Made by a program: the position numbers and the translations under genes. The notes below the pieces were generated by a model. It worked only from the letters and a program-made list of their open reading frames with translations. It was not told where the DNA came from and ran no database searches. A stretch of 64,000 nt of DNA. Source: Paenibacillus sp. (GTDB taxonomy: Bacteria > Bacillota > Bacilli > Paenibacillales > Paenibacillaceae). The DNA lies in NCBI GenBank assembly GCA_023512345.1, contig JAILZT010000020.1:1-64000 (forward strand), written 5' to 3'. Shown in pieces: positions 34,118 through 43,409 of the stretch (the first letter of the stretch is position 1; each line of letters opens with the position of its first letter).

Positions 34118-34783
34118 TTATTGAATAACGTATAATTGTACATATTGAAACCCAAACTCTGAAACAAAGCTTTGGCTGCCTGGTATAAAGATATCAATTC
34201 GTTTTCCCTTGATCGCACTTCCCTTATCCGTAGCTGTCGCCAAAAAAGCGAGCTTAGGCAGCCCAGGATGTGAATGTCCGGTAACCAAAACCTTTGTACC
34301 GAGTGGGATCACATCGGGATCAACGGCGATCGTCCCCAGCTTAAGCGGATTGCCGAAATAATCGACCGGCCCCCACTTCCCATTCTCGCTGGCCGCCGAT
34401 GAATAGGCAGTAGCCTTCACCTGTAATGTTGATTCGTAGCTAAATTCTTTCCCCCAGGCTTGCACCGTATTGGAATCTGGCTGAACACTAAGACTAGCTG
34501 TTATCGCCTGAGGCTTAGCATTATCAGTCTGCACTGCCGATGCAACTTTGGCCTTACCTGGAATTATGAGCTTCAGCCCCGGATACATATTTAGAGGTTG
34601 AACCTTCGGATTAGCCTTCATTAATTGGTTTAAGCTCACTCCGTACTGCTTCGAAAGGGTATAAAAGGTGTTACCTTTTTTAGTGATATGAATTCCATCC
34701 GCTTGTGCGGGTACTGCATGCAGCAGCACACTTAAACCTAGAACGGCTGTAATTGCTTTAATGGCTATGAATTTAATTTTCAT
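34118..34783 (-). CDS. LysM and 3D-domain cell-wall protein
   Basis: About 221 residues. Signal peptide from ATG 34783 (KIKFIAIKAITAVLGLSVLL, cleavage after VPAQA), LysM (HITKKGNTFYTLSKQYGVSL to LKLIIPG), a linker, then a C-terminal 3D domain (VKATAYSS, TIAVDPDVIPLGTKVLV, ATDKGSAIKGKRIDIF) with its conserved Asp residues. This domain pair occurs in peptidoglycan-active proteins of the RpfB/YocH type, probably a muralytic transglycosylase. The ribosome site GGAGG is 14 nt from ATG 34783, rather far. Confidence 0.85.
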   Translation of the reverse strand: MKIKFIAIKAITAVLGLSVLLHAVPAQADGIHITKKGNTFYTLSKQYGVSLNQLMKANPKVQPLNMYPGLKLIIPGKAKVASAVQTDNAKPQAITASLSVQPDSNTVQAWGKEFSYESTLQVKATAYSSAASENGKWGPVDYFGNPLKLGTIAVDPDVIPLGTKVLVTGHSHPGLPKLAFLATATDKGSAIKGKRIDIFIPGSQSFVSEFGFQYVQLYVIQ

Positions 34784-35021
34784 GAGTGGGAAACTTTCCT
34801 CCTTGTTACTTCTATGTATAGAAAAAGCTAACGACAAGATTGAATATATCACAATTTTGTAACCTATGCTCAAGAAATTGTTACCATTCCGCAATAACTT
34901 AATCTTTTTTAACATTTTCCCTTCAAATTTAACATTGCGTTAACAAATCTTTCTTTGGCTAATAGTAGAATGATAGAATACGATAGATAATATATGATAC
35001 TGAACCCTATTTGGAGGTCCC

Positions 35022-37139
35022 ATGAACGAAGAAGAGAAAAAAAACATAAACCACACCGGCACTCCTGCAACCGCATATCTAAATCGCGACTTAAGTTGGA
35101 TCGAGTTTAACCGACGTGTATTACTTGAAGCCCAAGATCCGGATAACCCGCTAATAGAAAGAGCCAGATTTTTGGCGATTGTCTCCAGTAATCTAGATGA
35201 ATTCATTAGCGTTCGTGTAGCCGGTATTCAAGATCAAATCCGTGCGGGCTACACCAAAATGGACTTTACGGGTTACACACCTTCTGGTCTGTACAAGCGC
35301 CTAATTAAGCGCGTAACCAAAATCATTGCCGATCAGTATCGAACCTTTAAGGATATTTCACGATTGTTGCAAAAGGAAGGTATTGTATTCGTTGATTACG
35401 AGGATTTAACTCAAGCTCAGGAGTTGGCAGCAGAGCAGTATTATCGGGATATCATTTTCCCGGTGCTAACACCAATGGCTGTTGACCAGAGCCGGCCTTT
35501 CCCGCTTGTACATAGTCAATATATTTATTTGGCTGTCGTGCTTAAAAAAAACCATCATGAAGAAGAGCCTTATTTCGCTATTCTCCAGATCCCATCCAAC
35601 TTGCCACGGTGTATTCCTCTTCCCCACCGTGCAAATAGCAAAAAGAGGCAATTTGTATTCATAGAGGATGTAATCAGGCAGCATATTCAAACCTTATTCA
35701 GTGGGTATGAGCCCGTATCCGTGAATGAATTCCGGCTAACGCGAAATTCCGACCTTACGATTGATGAGGAAGGCGCTGAAGACCTGCTGGAAGAGATCGA
35801 AAAAGAGCTGCGCAAGCGTCGTCGGGGTGTGCCTGCTCGGTTAGAGGTACAAAAAGGCATCCATCCTTATGCACTTGAGCAGCTTCAAGCTGAATTTGAA
35901 ATTGACGATTTCGTGTTTGAAGTGGAAGGCCCGCTTGATTTGGGCTTTTTAAGAAATTTTGCCGGAAGTCTAAAGGGATTCAGCTATCTGAATTTCCCCC
36001 AGATAGAACCAGTCTATCCCGCGGAGTTTGATGAGAATGAGGATTTCTTCGAGGTTCTGCGTGAACGAGATGTAATGGTCTACCATCCCTATGAATCCTT
36101 TGATGCGATGACGGACTTTATTATTCAGGCTTCTGAGGATGAGCAGGTCATGGCGATCAAAATGACACTATATAGAGTTAGTGGAAATTCGCCGCTCATT
36201 ACGGCTCTTGCGAATGCAGCTGAATCTGGGAAGCAGGTTACAGTCGTCGTTGAACTGAAAGCCCGATTCGATGAGGAAAGAAATATCGCCTGGGCACGTA
36301 AGCTGGAGCAATCAGGCTGCCACGTCGTTTATGGTCTTGTTGGTCTCAAGACTCATGCCAAGATTACTTTAATTGTCCGTCAGGAAGGTAATGAACTGCA
36401 GCGGTATGTTCATGTAGGCACAGGAAATTACAATGATAGCACTGCCAAAGCTTATACTGACTTAAGCTTGTTCACCTCACACAGCGAAATTGGATTGGAT
36501 GCATCAGAATTATTCAATCAAATGACTGGATATTCTGCTAAATATGACTGGAATTCATTCATAGTAGCCCCTACTAACATGAGCCTTTCCCTACAAAGGC
36601 TTATGCTCCGTGAGGCGGCACATGCTACTGCTGGAAGGCCTGCGCGTATCATTGCCAAGATGAATTCTCTCTCTAATCAGCCGGTTATTGACGATTTGTA
36701 CAGCGCGGCTCAAGCTGGAGTTAACATTGATTTGATTGTCCGCGGCGTTTGCTGTTTGCGTCCAGGTATACCTGGCTTGAGCGAGCGTATTACTGTTCGC
36801 AGTATTGTAGACCGCTTCTTAGAGCATTCACGTATTTATTACTTCGAAAACGGTGGCAAGCCTGAAGTCTATTTATCCAGTGCGGACTGGATGACTCGCA
36901 ACCTAACGCGGCGAATTGAGCTGATGTGCCCTGTTTTGGATAATGATATTCGTAAGCAAATTGTAAAAATCCTAGAAATGTCACTCCAAGATAATGTGAA
37001 ATCCAGCTTCCTGCAGTTTAACGGGAACTACGAACGTCCAGACGACAAAAAGGCCCCTTTCCGGAGCCAGTTTGCTGCTATGGATGTTAGACACTGGAAG
37101 GGAAGTCGAGCTTCACTTTTAGCCCCCAAACATTCTTAA
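35022..37139 (+). CDS. ppk: polyphosphate kinase 1
   Basis: Makes polyphosphate from ATP. 705 residues: N-terminal YLNRDLSWIEFNRRVL, middle domain, YHPYESFDAMTDFI, GLKTHAKITLIVR and HVGTGNYNDSTAKAYTDLSL, with the phosphorylated His in HVGTGNYN, and the second His in EHSRIYYF. Length and order are typical of PPK1. Its 3' end overlaps convergent ppx by 53 bp. Confidence 0.96.
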   Translation: MNEEEKKNINHTGTPATAYLNRDLSWIEFNRRVLLEAQDPDNPLIERARFLAIVSSNLDEFISVRVAGIQDQIRAGYTKMDFTGYTPSGLYKRLIKRVTKIIADQYRTFKDISRLLQKEGIVFVDYEDLTQAQELAAEQYYRDIIFPVLTPMAVDQSRPFPLVHSQYIYLAVVLKKNHHEEEPYFAILQIPSNLPRCIPLPHRANSKKRQFVFIEDVIRQHIQTLFSGYEPVSVNEFRLTRNSDLTIDEEGAEDLLEEIEKELRKRRRGVPARLEVQKGIHPYALEQLQAEFEIDDFVFEVEGPLDLGFLRNFAGSLKGFSYLNFPQIEPVYPAEFDENEDFFEVLRERDVMVYHPYESFDAMTDFIIQASEDEQVMAIKMTLYRVSGNSPLITALANAAESGKQVTVVVELKARFDEERNIAWARKLEQSGCHVVYGLVGLKTHAKITLIVRQEGNELQRYVHVGTGNYNDSTAKAYTDLSLFTSHSEIGLDASELFNQMTGYSAKYDWNSFIVAPTNMSLSLQRLMLREAAHATAGRPARIIAKMNSLSNQPVIDDLYSAAQAGVNIDLIVRGVCCLRPGIPGLSERITVRSIVDRFLEHSRIYYFENGGKPEVYLSSADWMTRNLTRRIELMCPVLDNDIRKQIVKILEMSLQDNVKSSFLQFNGNYERPDDKKAPFRSQFAAMDVRHWKGSRASLLAPKHS

Positions 37140-38616
37140 AGGCCTTAAGGGCGTTCTCTATGTCTTCGACACCAAGTAGAAGGCTATGAACGCCCTTTAA
37201 ATGAATGTCCAGGTTATTGCCATGCAACTTTGCCTCTAAATCATTAACAACACCGGTCTCACTGCCATCCAGTGCAATACTTAACTGGACTAGTGTCCCC
37301 AGCTTATGAATCCATTCTTCGTCGGAAGCCAGCAAAATGTCCTTGTGTAAGGTGGACAATTTCTGCTTTCGACTTTTTGTGCTGTAAGAGGCGATCATAG
37401 CGCATAAGATAAGCTGACGATGCGTCAGACCACGTATAGGAGAATTCATCAACCAGTAACGCGTATGCCGTTTGGATTGATAATAATTGATATTAGAGCC
37501 AGTCCGGTGCAGCATTATGGAGACGTATATCAACATTTCTTGTTCTTTTATATTTCCTTCCCCTTGTAGAGAAGTGAACAAGCTGTGGGCCAGCTTACAA
37601 ATATGATCCAGATGTTTTTTGGAGGCTCTGATATCAAAGCGCAGGATGGTACTCAGGCTATAATCAAGTGCACTGTCACGCACAGGACTCTCTGGCTCTA
37701 GAAGATCATGCAGCATGCCTTCACGTAGACCCTCTCCGCTTATAATGGCACTACTTGCATGAATATACTGATATACGGTCTGAAAAATGATTAACCCAGA
37801 GACGATAATATCCGCCCGACTCTTGGATAAGCCATCCAAATCTTTCCGTTTCTCAAAAGTCATCTCAGGCAAGATACTCATGAAGCGATCAATGGTTTCA
37901 GTAGACATCGTGTATCCATGCGAGTTTGGCAAGGAATACTCCCTTTGCTTTTGATCTAACTTGCCTAAGGAACGAAGTGTTCCTCCTAGTCCAAATAAAG
38001 GTAAACCAATTCCAGTATTTAGCCACGAATGTTCTACCAAACGCCCTATAACATAAGCTTGAAGCTTACGTACTTGTTCCCCGTTCCAATTGCCTCCCAT
38101 CCCGAACAAAACATTAGTGTTCACGGCACCGAAAGGAAAGGATATGCTGTGTTGATAGCGCCGCCCCCGAAATAATGTTATTTCCGTACTGCCACCACCA
38201 ATATCGATGACAAATCCATCTTCAACATCAAAAGCATTAATCACTCCAAGAAATCCAAAGTAAGCCTCTTGATGCCCAGAGATTACTTCGATCGGTATAG
38301 AAGAAGCTTCTGATAAATATGTAATGATCTCTTCGGAGTTTGCTGCATTACGAATCGCGGCAGTTGCACCGGCTCTTATCTTATCAACATCAAAGGCCTG
38401 GCATACTTCTTTAAATTGCAGCAGAATTGGAACGACAGTCATCATATCTTTCTGTTCAAGTCTACCTTCTTTGGTGATTTTCTCACTTAAACGAGCTGAA
38501 CTTTTGCATTCCTTTATGATTTTGTAGCCACCTGCAGGTGTAGTATCGTATATAACTAAGCGAATGGAGTTGGATCCGATATCGATTATGCCAATCCGGC
38601 ACAGGTCATCTCTCAT
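37087..38616 (-). CDS. ppx: exopolyphosphatase / pppGpp phosphatase (Ppx/GppA)
   Basis: Removes phosphate from polyphosphate or pppGpp. The N-terminal actin-like fold has GIIDIGSNSIRLVIYD (ATP-like P1), FVIDIGGGSTEI (P2) and GAVNTNVLFGMGG; an HD-like helical C-terminal extension follows (about 310-509). ATG 38616 with GGAG upstream; a longer frame begins inside the ABC-gene terminator. About 509 residues is in the Ppx range. Convergent with ppk, with which it overlaps tail to tail. Confidence 0.92.
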   Translation of the reverse strand: MRDDLCRIGIIDIGSNSIRLVIYDTTPAGGYKIIKECKSSARLSEKITKEGRLEQKDMMTVVPILLQFKEVCQAFDVDKIRAGATAAIRNAANSEEIITYLSEASSIPIEVISGHQEAYFGFLGVINAFDVEDGFVIDIGGGSTEITLFRGRRYQHSISFPFGAVNTNVLFGMGGNWNGEQVRKLQAYVIGRLVEHSWLNTGIGLPLFGLGGTLRSLGKLDQKQREYSLPNSHGYTMSTETIDRFMSILPEMTFEKRKDLDGLSKSRADIIVSGLIIFQTVYQYIHASSAIISGEGLREGMLHDLLEPESPVRDSALDYSLSTILRFDIRASKKHLDHICKLAHSLFTSLQGEGNIKEQEMLIYVSIMLHRTGSNINYYQSKRHTRYWLMNSPIRGLTHRQLILCAMIASYSTKSRKQKLSTLHKDILLASDEEWIHKLGTLVQLSIALDGSETGVVNDLEAKLHGNNLDIHLKGVHSLLLGVEDIENALKAFKNVWGLKVKLDFPSSV

Positions 38617-38683
38617 GATTGTATGTACTCCTTTGCTAAGTTGATTGATCATCATTATACATGGTTTATCTGTATAAATGAAA

Positions 38684-38712
38684 CGGCCTCCCGGAATTCT
38701 CACCGAGGGCCG
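38684..38712 (-). terminator. probable terminator of the amino-acid ABC operon
   Basis: CGGCC/GGCCG stem with a large loop, followed on the minus strand by TTTCATTT, just past the ATPase gene. Confidence 0.6.
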
Positions 38713-38724
38713 CTTCAACCATTA

Positions 38725-39447
38725 TTACAGAACTTTACTTAGAAAGTCCTGTGTACGTATGTGTTTTGGATTTCCAAAAACTTCAGCTGGTGAGCCCTGC
38801 TCGACGATCACTCCACCATCCATAAAGAGGATCCGATCTCCAACCTCGCGTGCAAAACCCATTTCATGCGTTACAATAATCATCGTCATTCCATCTTCAG
38901 CCAGCTTTTTCATAACTTCAAGTACTTCGCCGACCATTTCAGGATCAAGTGCTGACGTTGGCTCATCGAACAACATCACATGGGGCTGCATCGCAAGAGC
39001 CCGTGCAATCGCAATCCGCTGCTTTTGTCCGCCGGACAACTGAGATGGATATGCATCCTTTTTATCCTCAAGGCCAACCGTTCTCAGCAGTTCCATTGCT
39101 ATTTTCTCTGCTTCGCTTGGTTGGATCTTCTTTACTTTAACCGGAGCTAACATAATATTCTGCAATACGGTTTTGTGAGGGAAAAGGTTAAATTGCTGGA
39201 ACACCATGCCCATTTTTTCACGAGTGATGTTGATATCATGCTTCTTAGCCGTTATTGATTGACCTTCAAAGCTAATATCACCACCCGTAGGCTGCTCCAG
39301 AAGGTTCAGACAACGCAGAAACGTACTTTTACCTGATCCACTGGGTCCAATAACAACGACAACCTCACCTTTTTGGACTTCCAAATCGATGCCTTTAAGG
39401 ATTTCCAGCTTTCCGAAGTGCTTTTGTAAGTTTTTAACCTCGATCAT
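38725..39447 (-). CDS. polar amino-acid ABC transporter ATP-binding protein
   Basis: 240 residues of the GlnQ/HisP type. Walker A GPSGSGKST (about 34-42), Q-loop MVFQQFNLFPH, ABC signature LSGGQKQR, Walker B MLFDEPTSALDPE and switch His in VTHEMGFAREV. The FPHKTVLQN block is typical of the polar amino-acid subgroup. Overlaps the permease stop by 14 bp. Confidence 0.93.
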   Translation of the reverse strand: MIEVKNLQKHFGKLEILKGIDLEVQKGEVVVVIGPSGSGKSTFLRCLNLLEQPTGGDISFEGQSITAKKHDINITREKMGMVFQQFNLFPHKTVLQNIMLAPVKVKKIQPSEAEKIAMELLRTVGLEDKKDAYPSQLSGGQKQRIAIARALAMQPHVMLFDEPTSALDPEMVGEVLEVMKKLAEDGMTMIIVTHEMGFAREVGDRILFMDGGVIVEQGSPAEVFGNPKHIRTQDFLSKVL

Positions 39448-40093
39448 CTGTATTTAACCTCCTTTCCAATCTGCCGAGAAGTTTGGACAGTGAAAATGTC
39501 ATAACAAAGTACATAAATGCAATAATCACTAGCGGGGTAAAGCCGTCATAAGTAATCGTTGTTACCGACCGCGATTGGAACATCAAATCCATAACCCCGA
39601 TAAAAGATACGATGGATGATTCCTTGATAATGGTAATAAACTCATTGCCGATCGCTGGAAGAACGCTTTTGAGCGCTTGGGGCAGAACGATATAACGCAT
39701 AGTCATACCCTGCCTCATGCCTAAGGAACGAGCTGCCTCTACTTGTCCGCGGTCTACACCTTGTATTCCTGCCCGGAAAATTTCTGCTAAATAAGCAGAG
39801 CTGTTAATGGACAGTGTAATGGCTCCGGATTGCATTGCGCTAAATTCGATACCAAAGGTTGCGAGACCATAATGGATCAAGAAAAGCTGTACAAGCATAG
39901 GTGTTCCACGCAGGAACTCTACCCAAGCCGTAGCGATAAAACGAACCGGCCACCATTTGGACATACGCAATAATGCAATGGCGATCCCGAGCACAAAACC
40001 GAAGAATACGCCTAAAACTGCTAACAGCAATGTGTACTGTAAACCCGATAAAAAAAAGTTCCGATATTCATAAGCCATACTAAAAATATCCAT
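39434..40093 (-). CDS. polar amino-acid ABC transporter permease
   Basis: 219 residues with about five membrane helices. The HisM-type N-terminal helix (LQYTLLLAVLGVFFGFVLGI), LRGTPMLVQLFLIHYGL, and the EAA loop EAARSLGMRQGMTMRYIVLPQALK are clear. Couples to the ATPase downstream. Confidence 0.93.
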   Translation of the reverse strand: MDIFSMAYEYRNFFLSGLQYTLLLAVLGVFFGFVLGIAIALLRMSKWWPVRFIATAWVEFLRGTPMLVQLFLIHYGLATFGIEFSAMQSGAITLSINSSAYLAEIFRAGIQGVDRGQVEAARSLGMRQGMTMRYIVLPQALKSVLPAIGNEFITIIKESSIVSFIGVMDLMFQSRSVTTITYDGFTPLVIIAFMYFVMTFSLSKLLGRLERRLNTDDRG

Positions 40094-40212
40094 TAAACGT
40101 AACCTCCTATCTCCAAAAAAATAGAAAACAGCGGGTTACCGCCATTTTCTGAAGGGTAAAGCTCCTGCTAAGTGTGCAGGCTTTATTCTTGGTTGTGGCT
40201 GCCTGAGTCTGC

Positions 40213-41028
40213 TTATTTGCTCTCGGACAATGCACTTGCCGCTGCAACATACTCATCAATCTTGCCTTCTGAATTCAGACGGGTAAGCGTCTTGTTCACT
40301 TGTGCAAGAAGTTCCGCATTCCCCTTCTTAATACCGATAACGTAACCGTCATCTTCAACTTCAGGTGTAGCATCGGTGATCACTAATCCTTTAACATTCT
40401 TAACAAAAGATTTGGCAACCGGTCCTTCCATAATGGAAGCATCCACACGGTTGGTTTGCAGTTGCAGAACGATTTCAGATATTTTAGTTAGGGACGTCAA
40501 TTGTGCGCCTTCGATCCCTTTGGCGATATCTTCTTGAATAGATCCCGCTTGAACGCCTATCTTCGCACCCTTAAGAGTATCCATTGTTGCGAATTTATCC
40601 TTGTCTGCTTCACGAACTACAACAGCTTGCTGTGCTTTATAATAAATATCCGAAAGGTCAACCGCTTTTCTGCGTTCTTCTGTCGGACTAAGCCCGGAGA
40701 TTACCATGTCAATTTTTCCGCTTGACAGTTCATTGAGCAAAGATTCAAACGGTAGATCTTTAATGATAAGTTCTGCGCCCATATCTGCAGCAATATCCTT
40801 GGCAATATCAATATCAAAACCAACAATTGTATCTTGGCCGTTAACAACTTTATGAAATTCATATGGAGGAAAGTCCGCACTAGTACCTAATGTTAGCGTC
40901 TTTGTGGTTGGCGCTGTGTTCGTATTGCCTGCTGTAGCAGAATTATTCTCATTCTTATTTTGGCCACATCCTGTAAGCAAACCTACAGTAAGCAGCATTC
41001 CTAATGATAATTTACCCCATTTGTTCAT
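40213..41028 (-). CDS. amino-acid-binding lipoprotein
   Basis: 271 residues. Lipobox LLTGCGQNKN (lipid Cys at about 21), an Asn/Thr-rich linker, and the SBP_bac_3 signature GTSADFPPYEF ... VGFDIDIAKDIAADMG, ISGLSPTEERRKAVDLSDIYY. Likely binds a polar amino acid; the specific one cannot be told. First gene of the importer operon. Confidence 0.93.
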   Translation of the reverse strand: MNKWGKLSLGMLLTVGLLTGCGQNKNENNSATAGNTNTAPTTKTLTLGTSADFPPYEFHKVVNGQDTIVGFDIDIAKDIAADMGAELIIKDLPFESLLNELSSGKIDMVISGLSPTEERRKAVDLSDIYYKAQQAVVVREADKDKFATMDTLKGAKIGVQAGSIQEDIAKGIEGAQLTSLTKISEIVLQLQTNRVDASIMEGPVAKSFVKNVKGLVITDATPEVEDDGYVIGIKKGNAELLAQVNKTLTRLNSEGKIDEYVAAASALSESK

Positions 41029-41084
41029 TTCTATATCTCCCCTGTTCTCTATTTTATTCTGTATTTTGCCTCGTTGACCGATTT

Positions 41085-41113
41085 ATTATAAATCACATCG
41101 CATGAATATGCAA
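41085..41113 (-). promoter_or_regulatory. sigma-A promoter of the amino-acid ABC operon
   Basis: On the minus strand: TTGCAT, 17-bp spacer, TATAAT, about 60 bp upstream of the binding-protein ATG. Confidence 0.75.
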
Positions 41114-41503
41114 AGGCATTTTTGTGACAAACCCTGTTCACATTTAAATAATCTACGAAATGGATATTTGGCCAAACCCTATATCAGACAGGGATTAGCA
41201 ATAGGGTAACACAAGTACCAAGCATCTGCGAACGAATAGCAAATGGCTGTAACCTTCTATTGCACATGCAGCAACTCCTCCCGCTTGTATTCATAAAAGA
41301 AGCCAAAATATCCACTCTTATTAAGTGTAATAAATTTTGAAATAATTATTACATAAATATGAATGCCAGCATATCCTTTTAGGATAATATAGGAATAACT
41401 ATGATCTTGATTCATGCAGTTAATCTACAGGGTAATAATTATGCTAACTACAACGTTAGTCAGAATCATTCACAAATCGTTTCATTGTTAGGGAGGTGCT
41501 ATC
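41114..41503. other. intergenic stretch between divergent units
   Basis: About 390 bp between the ABC importer promoter and the GH13 gene. No gene and no riboswitch fold were recognised; the part near 41330-41450 is AT-rich, consistent with a rightward promoter. Confidence 0.4.
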
Positions 41504-43249
41504 ATGCTTTTGGAAGCTTTGTACCATGTGCCTAGGGATAAATGGGCCTATGCTTACGATTCAGAAACTATACATCTGCGTGTTCGCACTAAAAGGGACG
41601 ATGTTGACTGTGTTGTTGCTTTGACTGGCGATAAATACGATTGGGAGCACACCTACTTCGAAGTTATGATGGAGAAAGCTGCATCCGATGATTGTTTTGA
41701 TTATTGGGAAGGTGCTGTACGCCCCAAGTACAAACGTTTGTGCTACACTTTTCGCATAAGTACAGGTCCAGAAGATATATATTTACTGGATAACGGCACG
41801 CGTTACGACTGCCCACTTCCACCCACTCATTACTTCGAGTTCCCATATATCCACGAAATTGATTTATTTAAGGTCCCGGAATGGGCCAAGGAAGCTGTCT
41901 TTTATCAAATCATGCCGGATCGCTTTGCCAAAGGTAATCCTTCTATTGATCCTGACGGGACCGAACCCTGGGGTGGAACGCCTAAGCTGGATAATTTTTT
42001 CGGAGGCGATTTGCAGGGTGTGCTGGATCATCTGGATGATCTGCTGGAGCTTGGTATCAATGCCATTTATTTCACACCCGTCTTCGTCTCTCCATCTAAC
42101 CATAAATATGATATCGTCGATTATAAAAGGGTCGATCCTCACTTCGGCGACAATGATCTTCTCAAGAGACTGGTTGAAGAATGCCATGACAAAGGGATAC
42201 GTGTAATGTTAGATGCTGTATTCAATCATTGCAGCGATAAATTCCCAGCATTTATTGACGTACTGAATAATGGGGAAGATTCTAAGTATAAAGATTGGTT
42301 CCATATCAATTCTTTCCCCGCTGAAGTTGTCGACGGTATCCCTACCTATGACACCTTTGGCTTTTTTAGTAATATGCCTAAATTTAATACCGCTAATCCA
42401 GAGGTAAAAAAATATCTTCTGGAGGTTGCCGAGTATTGGATTAGAGAAATTAATGTAGATGGCTGGCGGCTGGATGTAGCCAATGAGGTGGATCACCATT
42501 TCTGGCGTGACTTTCGAAAAGTGGTAAAGTCCGCTAATCCGGACGCTTATATCGTCGGTGAAGTATGGAGCGACTCCCTAACCTGGCTGCTCGGCGATCA
42601 ATTTGACTCCGTAATGAATTACCCATTCTCCGGGACAGTGCTGGAGTTCTTCAACGGCGGGATAAGTAGTGGAACCTTTGGAAATCGCATTGGTGCCTTG
42701 CTAATGAGATATCCTCAGCAGACGAACGAGGTTGTCTTTAATCTGCTAAGCAGCCATGATACCCCTCGCCTTCTGACTTGCCTTGGAGAAGACAAACGGC
42801 GCCTGAAGCTGGCTGTGGTGTTCCTGTTCACCTTCATGGGTACTCCATGTATTTACTATGGGGATGAAATGGGATTAACCGGGTTTGAAGATCCCGACTG
42901 CCGAAAATGCATGGTGTGGGATGTGGAACAACAGGATCGAGAGCTCTACGATTTCTATCGAAACATGATTGCACTGCGGAAACAGAACAACGCCCTTCGC
43001 GAAGGTCGTTTCCGTATACTGCAGGCTTACGAGGACGATTCATGCATAGTCTATGAACGGGCTGATGAAGTGATCCATTTCACCATTTGGATGAACAACA
43101 CTCCTGAACCCCGCACTCTTAGCCATCCAATGGAGACAACGGATTGGCAGGACTCACTAACTGGAGAGCCAGTTATCCCTACAGAGGGCATCATGAACAT
43201 TCCTCTTGATCCGTATGGATATCGGATATTATGCCGTAAACTAGGTTAA
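41504..43249 (+). CDS. GH13 alpha-glycosidase, neopullulanase/cyclomaltodextrinase type
   Basis: 581 residues. An N-terminal CBM34-like domain (about 1-125) is followed by a GH13 barrel: DAVFNHC (region I), GWRLDVANEV (region II, Asp nucleophile), GEVWSDSL (region III, acid Glu) and LLSSHDTPR (region IV, Asp). The order and length fit GH13_20 enzymes that open cyclodextrins or pullulan. No signal peptide, so it acts on cytoplasmic maltodextrins; it may trim glycogen from the neighbouring glg enzymes. Confidence 0.9.
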   Translation: MLLEALYHVPRDKWAYAYDSETIHLRVRTKRDDVDCVVALTGDKYDWEHTYFEVMMEKAASDDCFDYWEGAVRPKYKRLCYTFRISTGPEDIYLLDNGTRYDCPLPPTHYFEFPYIHEIDLFKVPEWAKEAVFYQIMPDRFAKGNPSIDPDGTEPWGGTPKLDNFFGGDLQGVLDHLDDLLELGINAIYFTPVFVSPSNHKYDIVDYKRVDPHFGDNDLLKRLVEECHDKGIRVMLDAVFNHCSDKFPAFIDVLNNGEDSKYKDWFHINSFPAEVVDGIPTYDTFGFFSNMPKFNTANPEVKKYLLEVAEYWIREINVDGWRLDVANEVDHHFWRDFRKVVKSANPDAYIVGEVWSDSLTWLLGDQFDSVMNYPFSGTVLEFFNGGISSGTFGNRIGALLMRYPQQTNEVVFNLLSSHDTPRLLTCLGEDKRRLKLAVVFLFTFMGTPCIYYGDEMGLTGFEDPDCRKCMVWDVEQQDRELYDFYRNMIALRKQNNALREGRFRILQAYEDDSCIVYERADEVIHFTIWMNNTPEPRTLSHPMETTDWQDSLTGEPVIPTEGIMNIPLDPYGYRILCRKLG

Positions 43250-43320
43250 TAGCACTTTGATCGGAGCATTTCACTCTAGATCCAATGGCGAGACAAAGTG
43301 GGTCCCTGCTATCTAAACGT

Positions 43321-43397
43321 ACAAAGAAACCTCTTCTTTTGAAATGGTCGCCAATGCTTCCATTTTACCAAAGAGAGGTTTCTTTGTTATTTTTTTG
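43321..43397. terminator. bidirectional terminator between GH13 gene and glgA
   Basis: ACAAAGAAACCTCT and AGAGGTTTCTTTGT (14 bp) with inner AAATGG/CCATTT pairing, followed by TTATTTTTTT on the plus strand. Confidence 0.85.
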
Positions 43398-43409
43398 ACT
43401 AAAAGACAG

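Noticed and set aside
38617..38718. N-terminal extension of Ppx
   Set aside because: It runs into a terminator hairpin and has no similarity to Ppx; ATG 38616 has the ribosome site.
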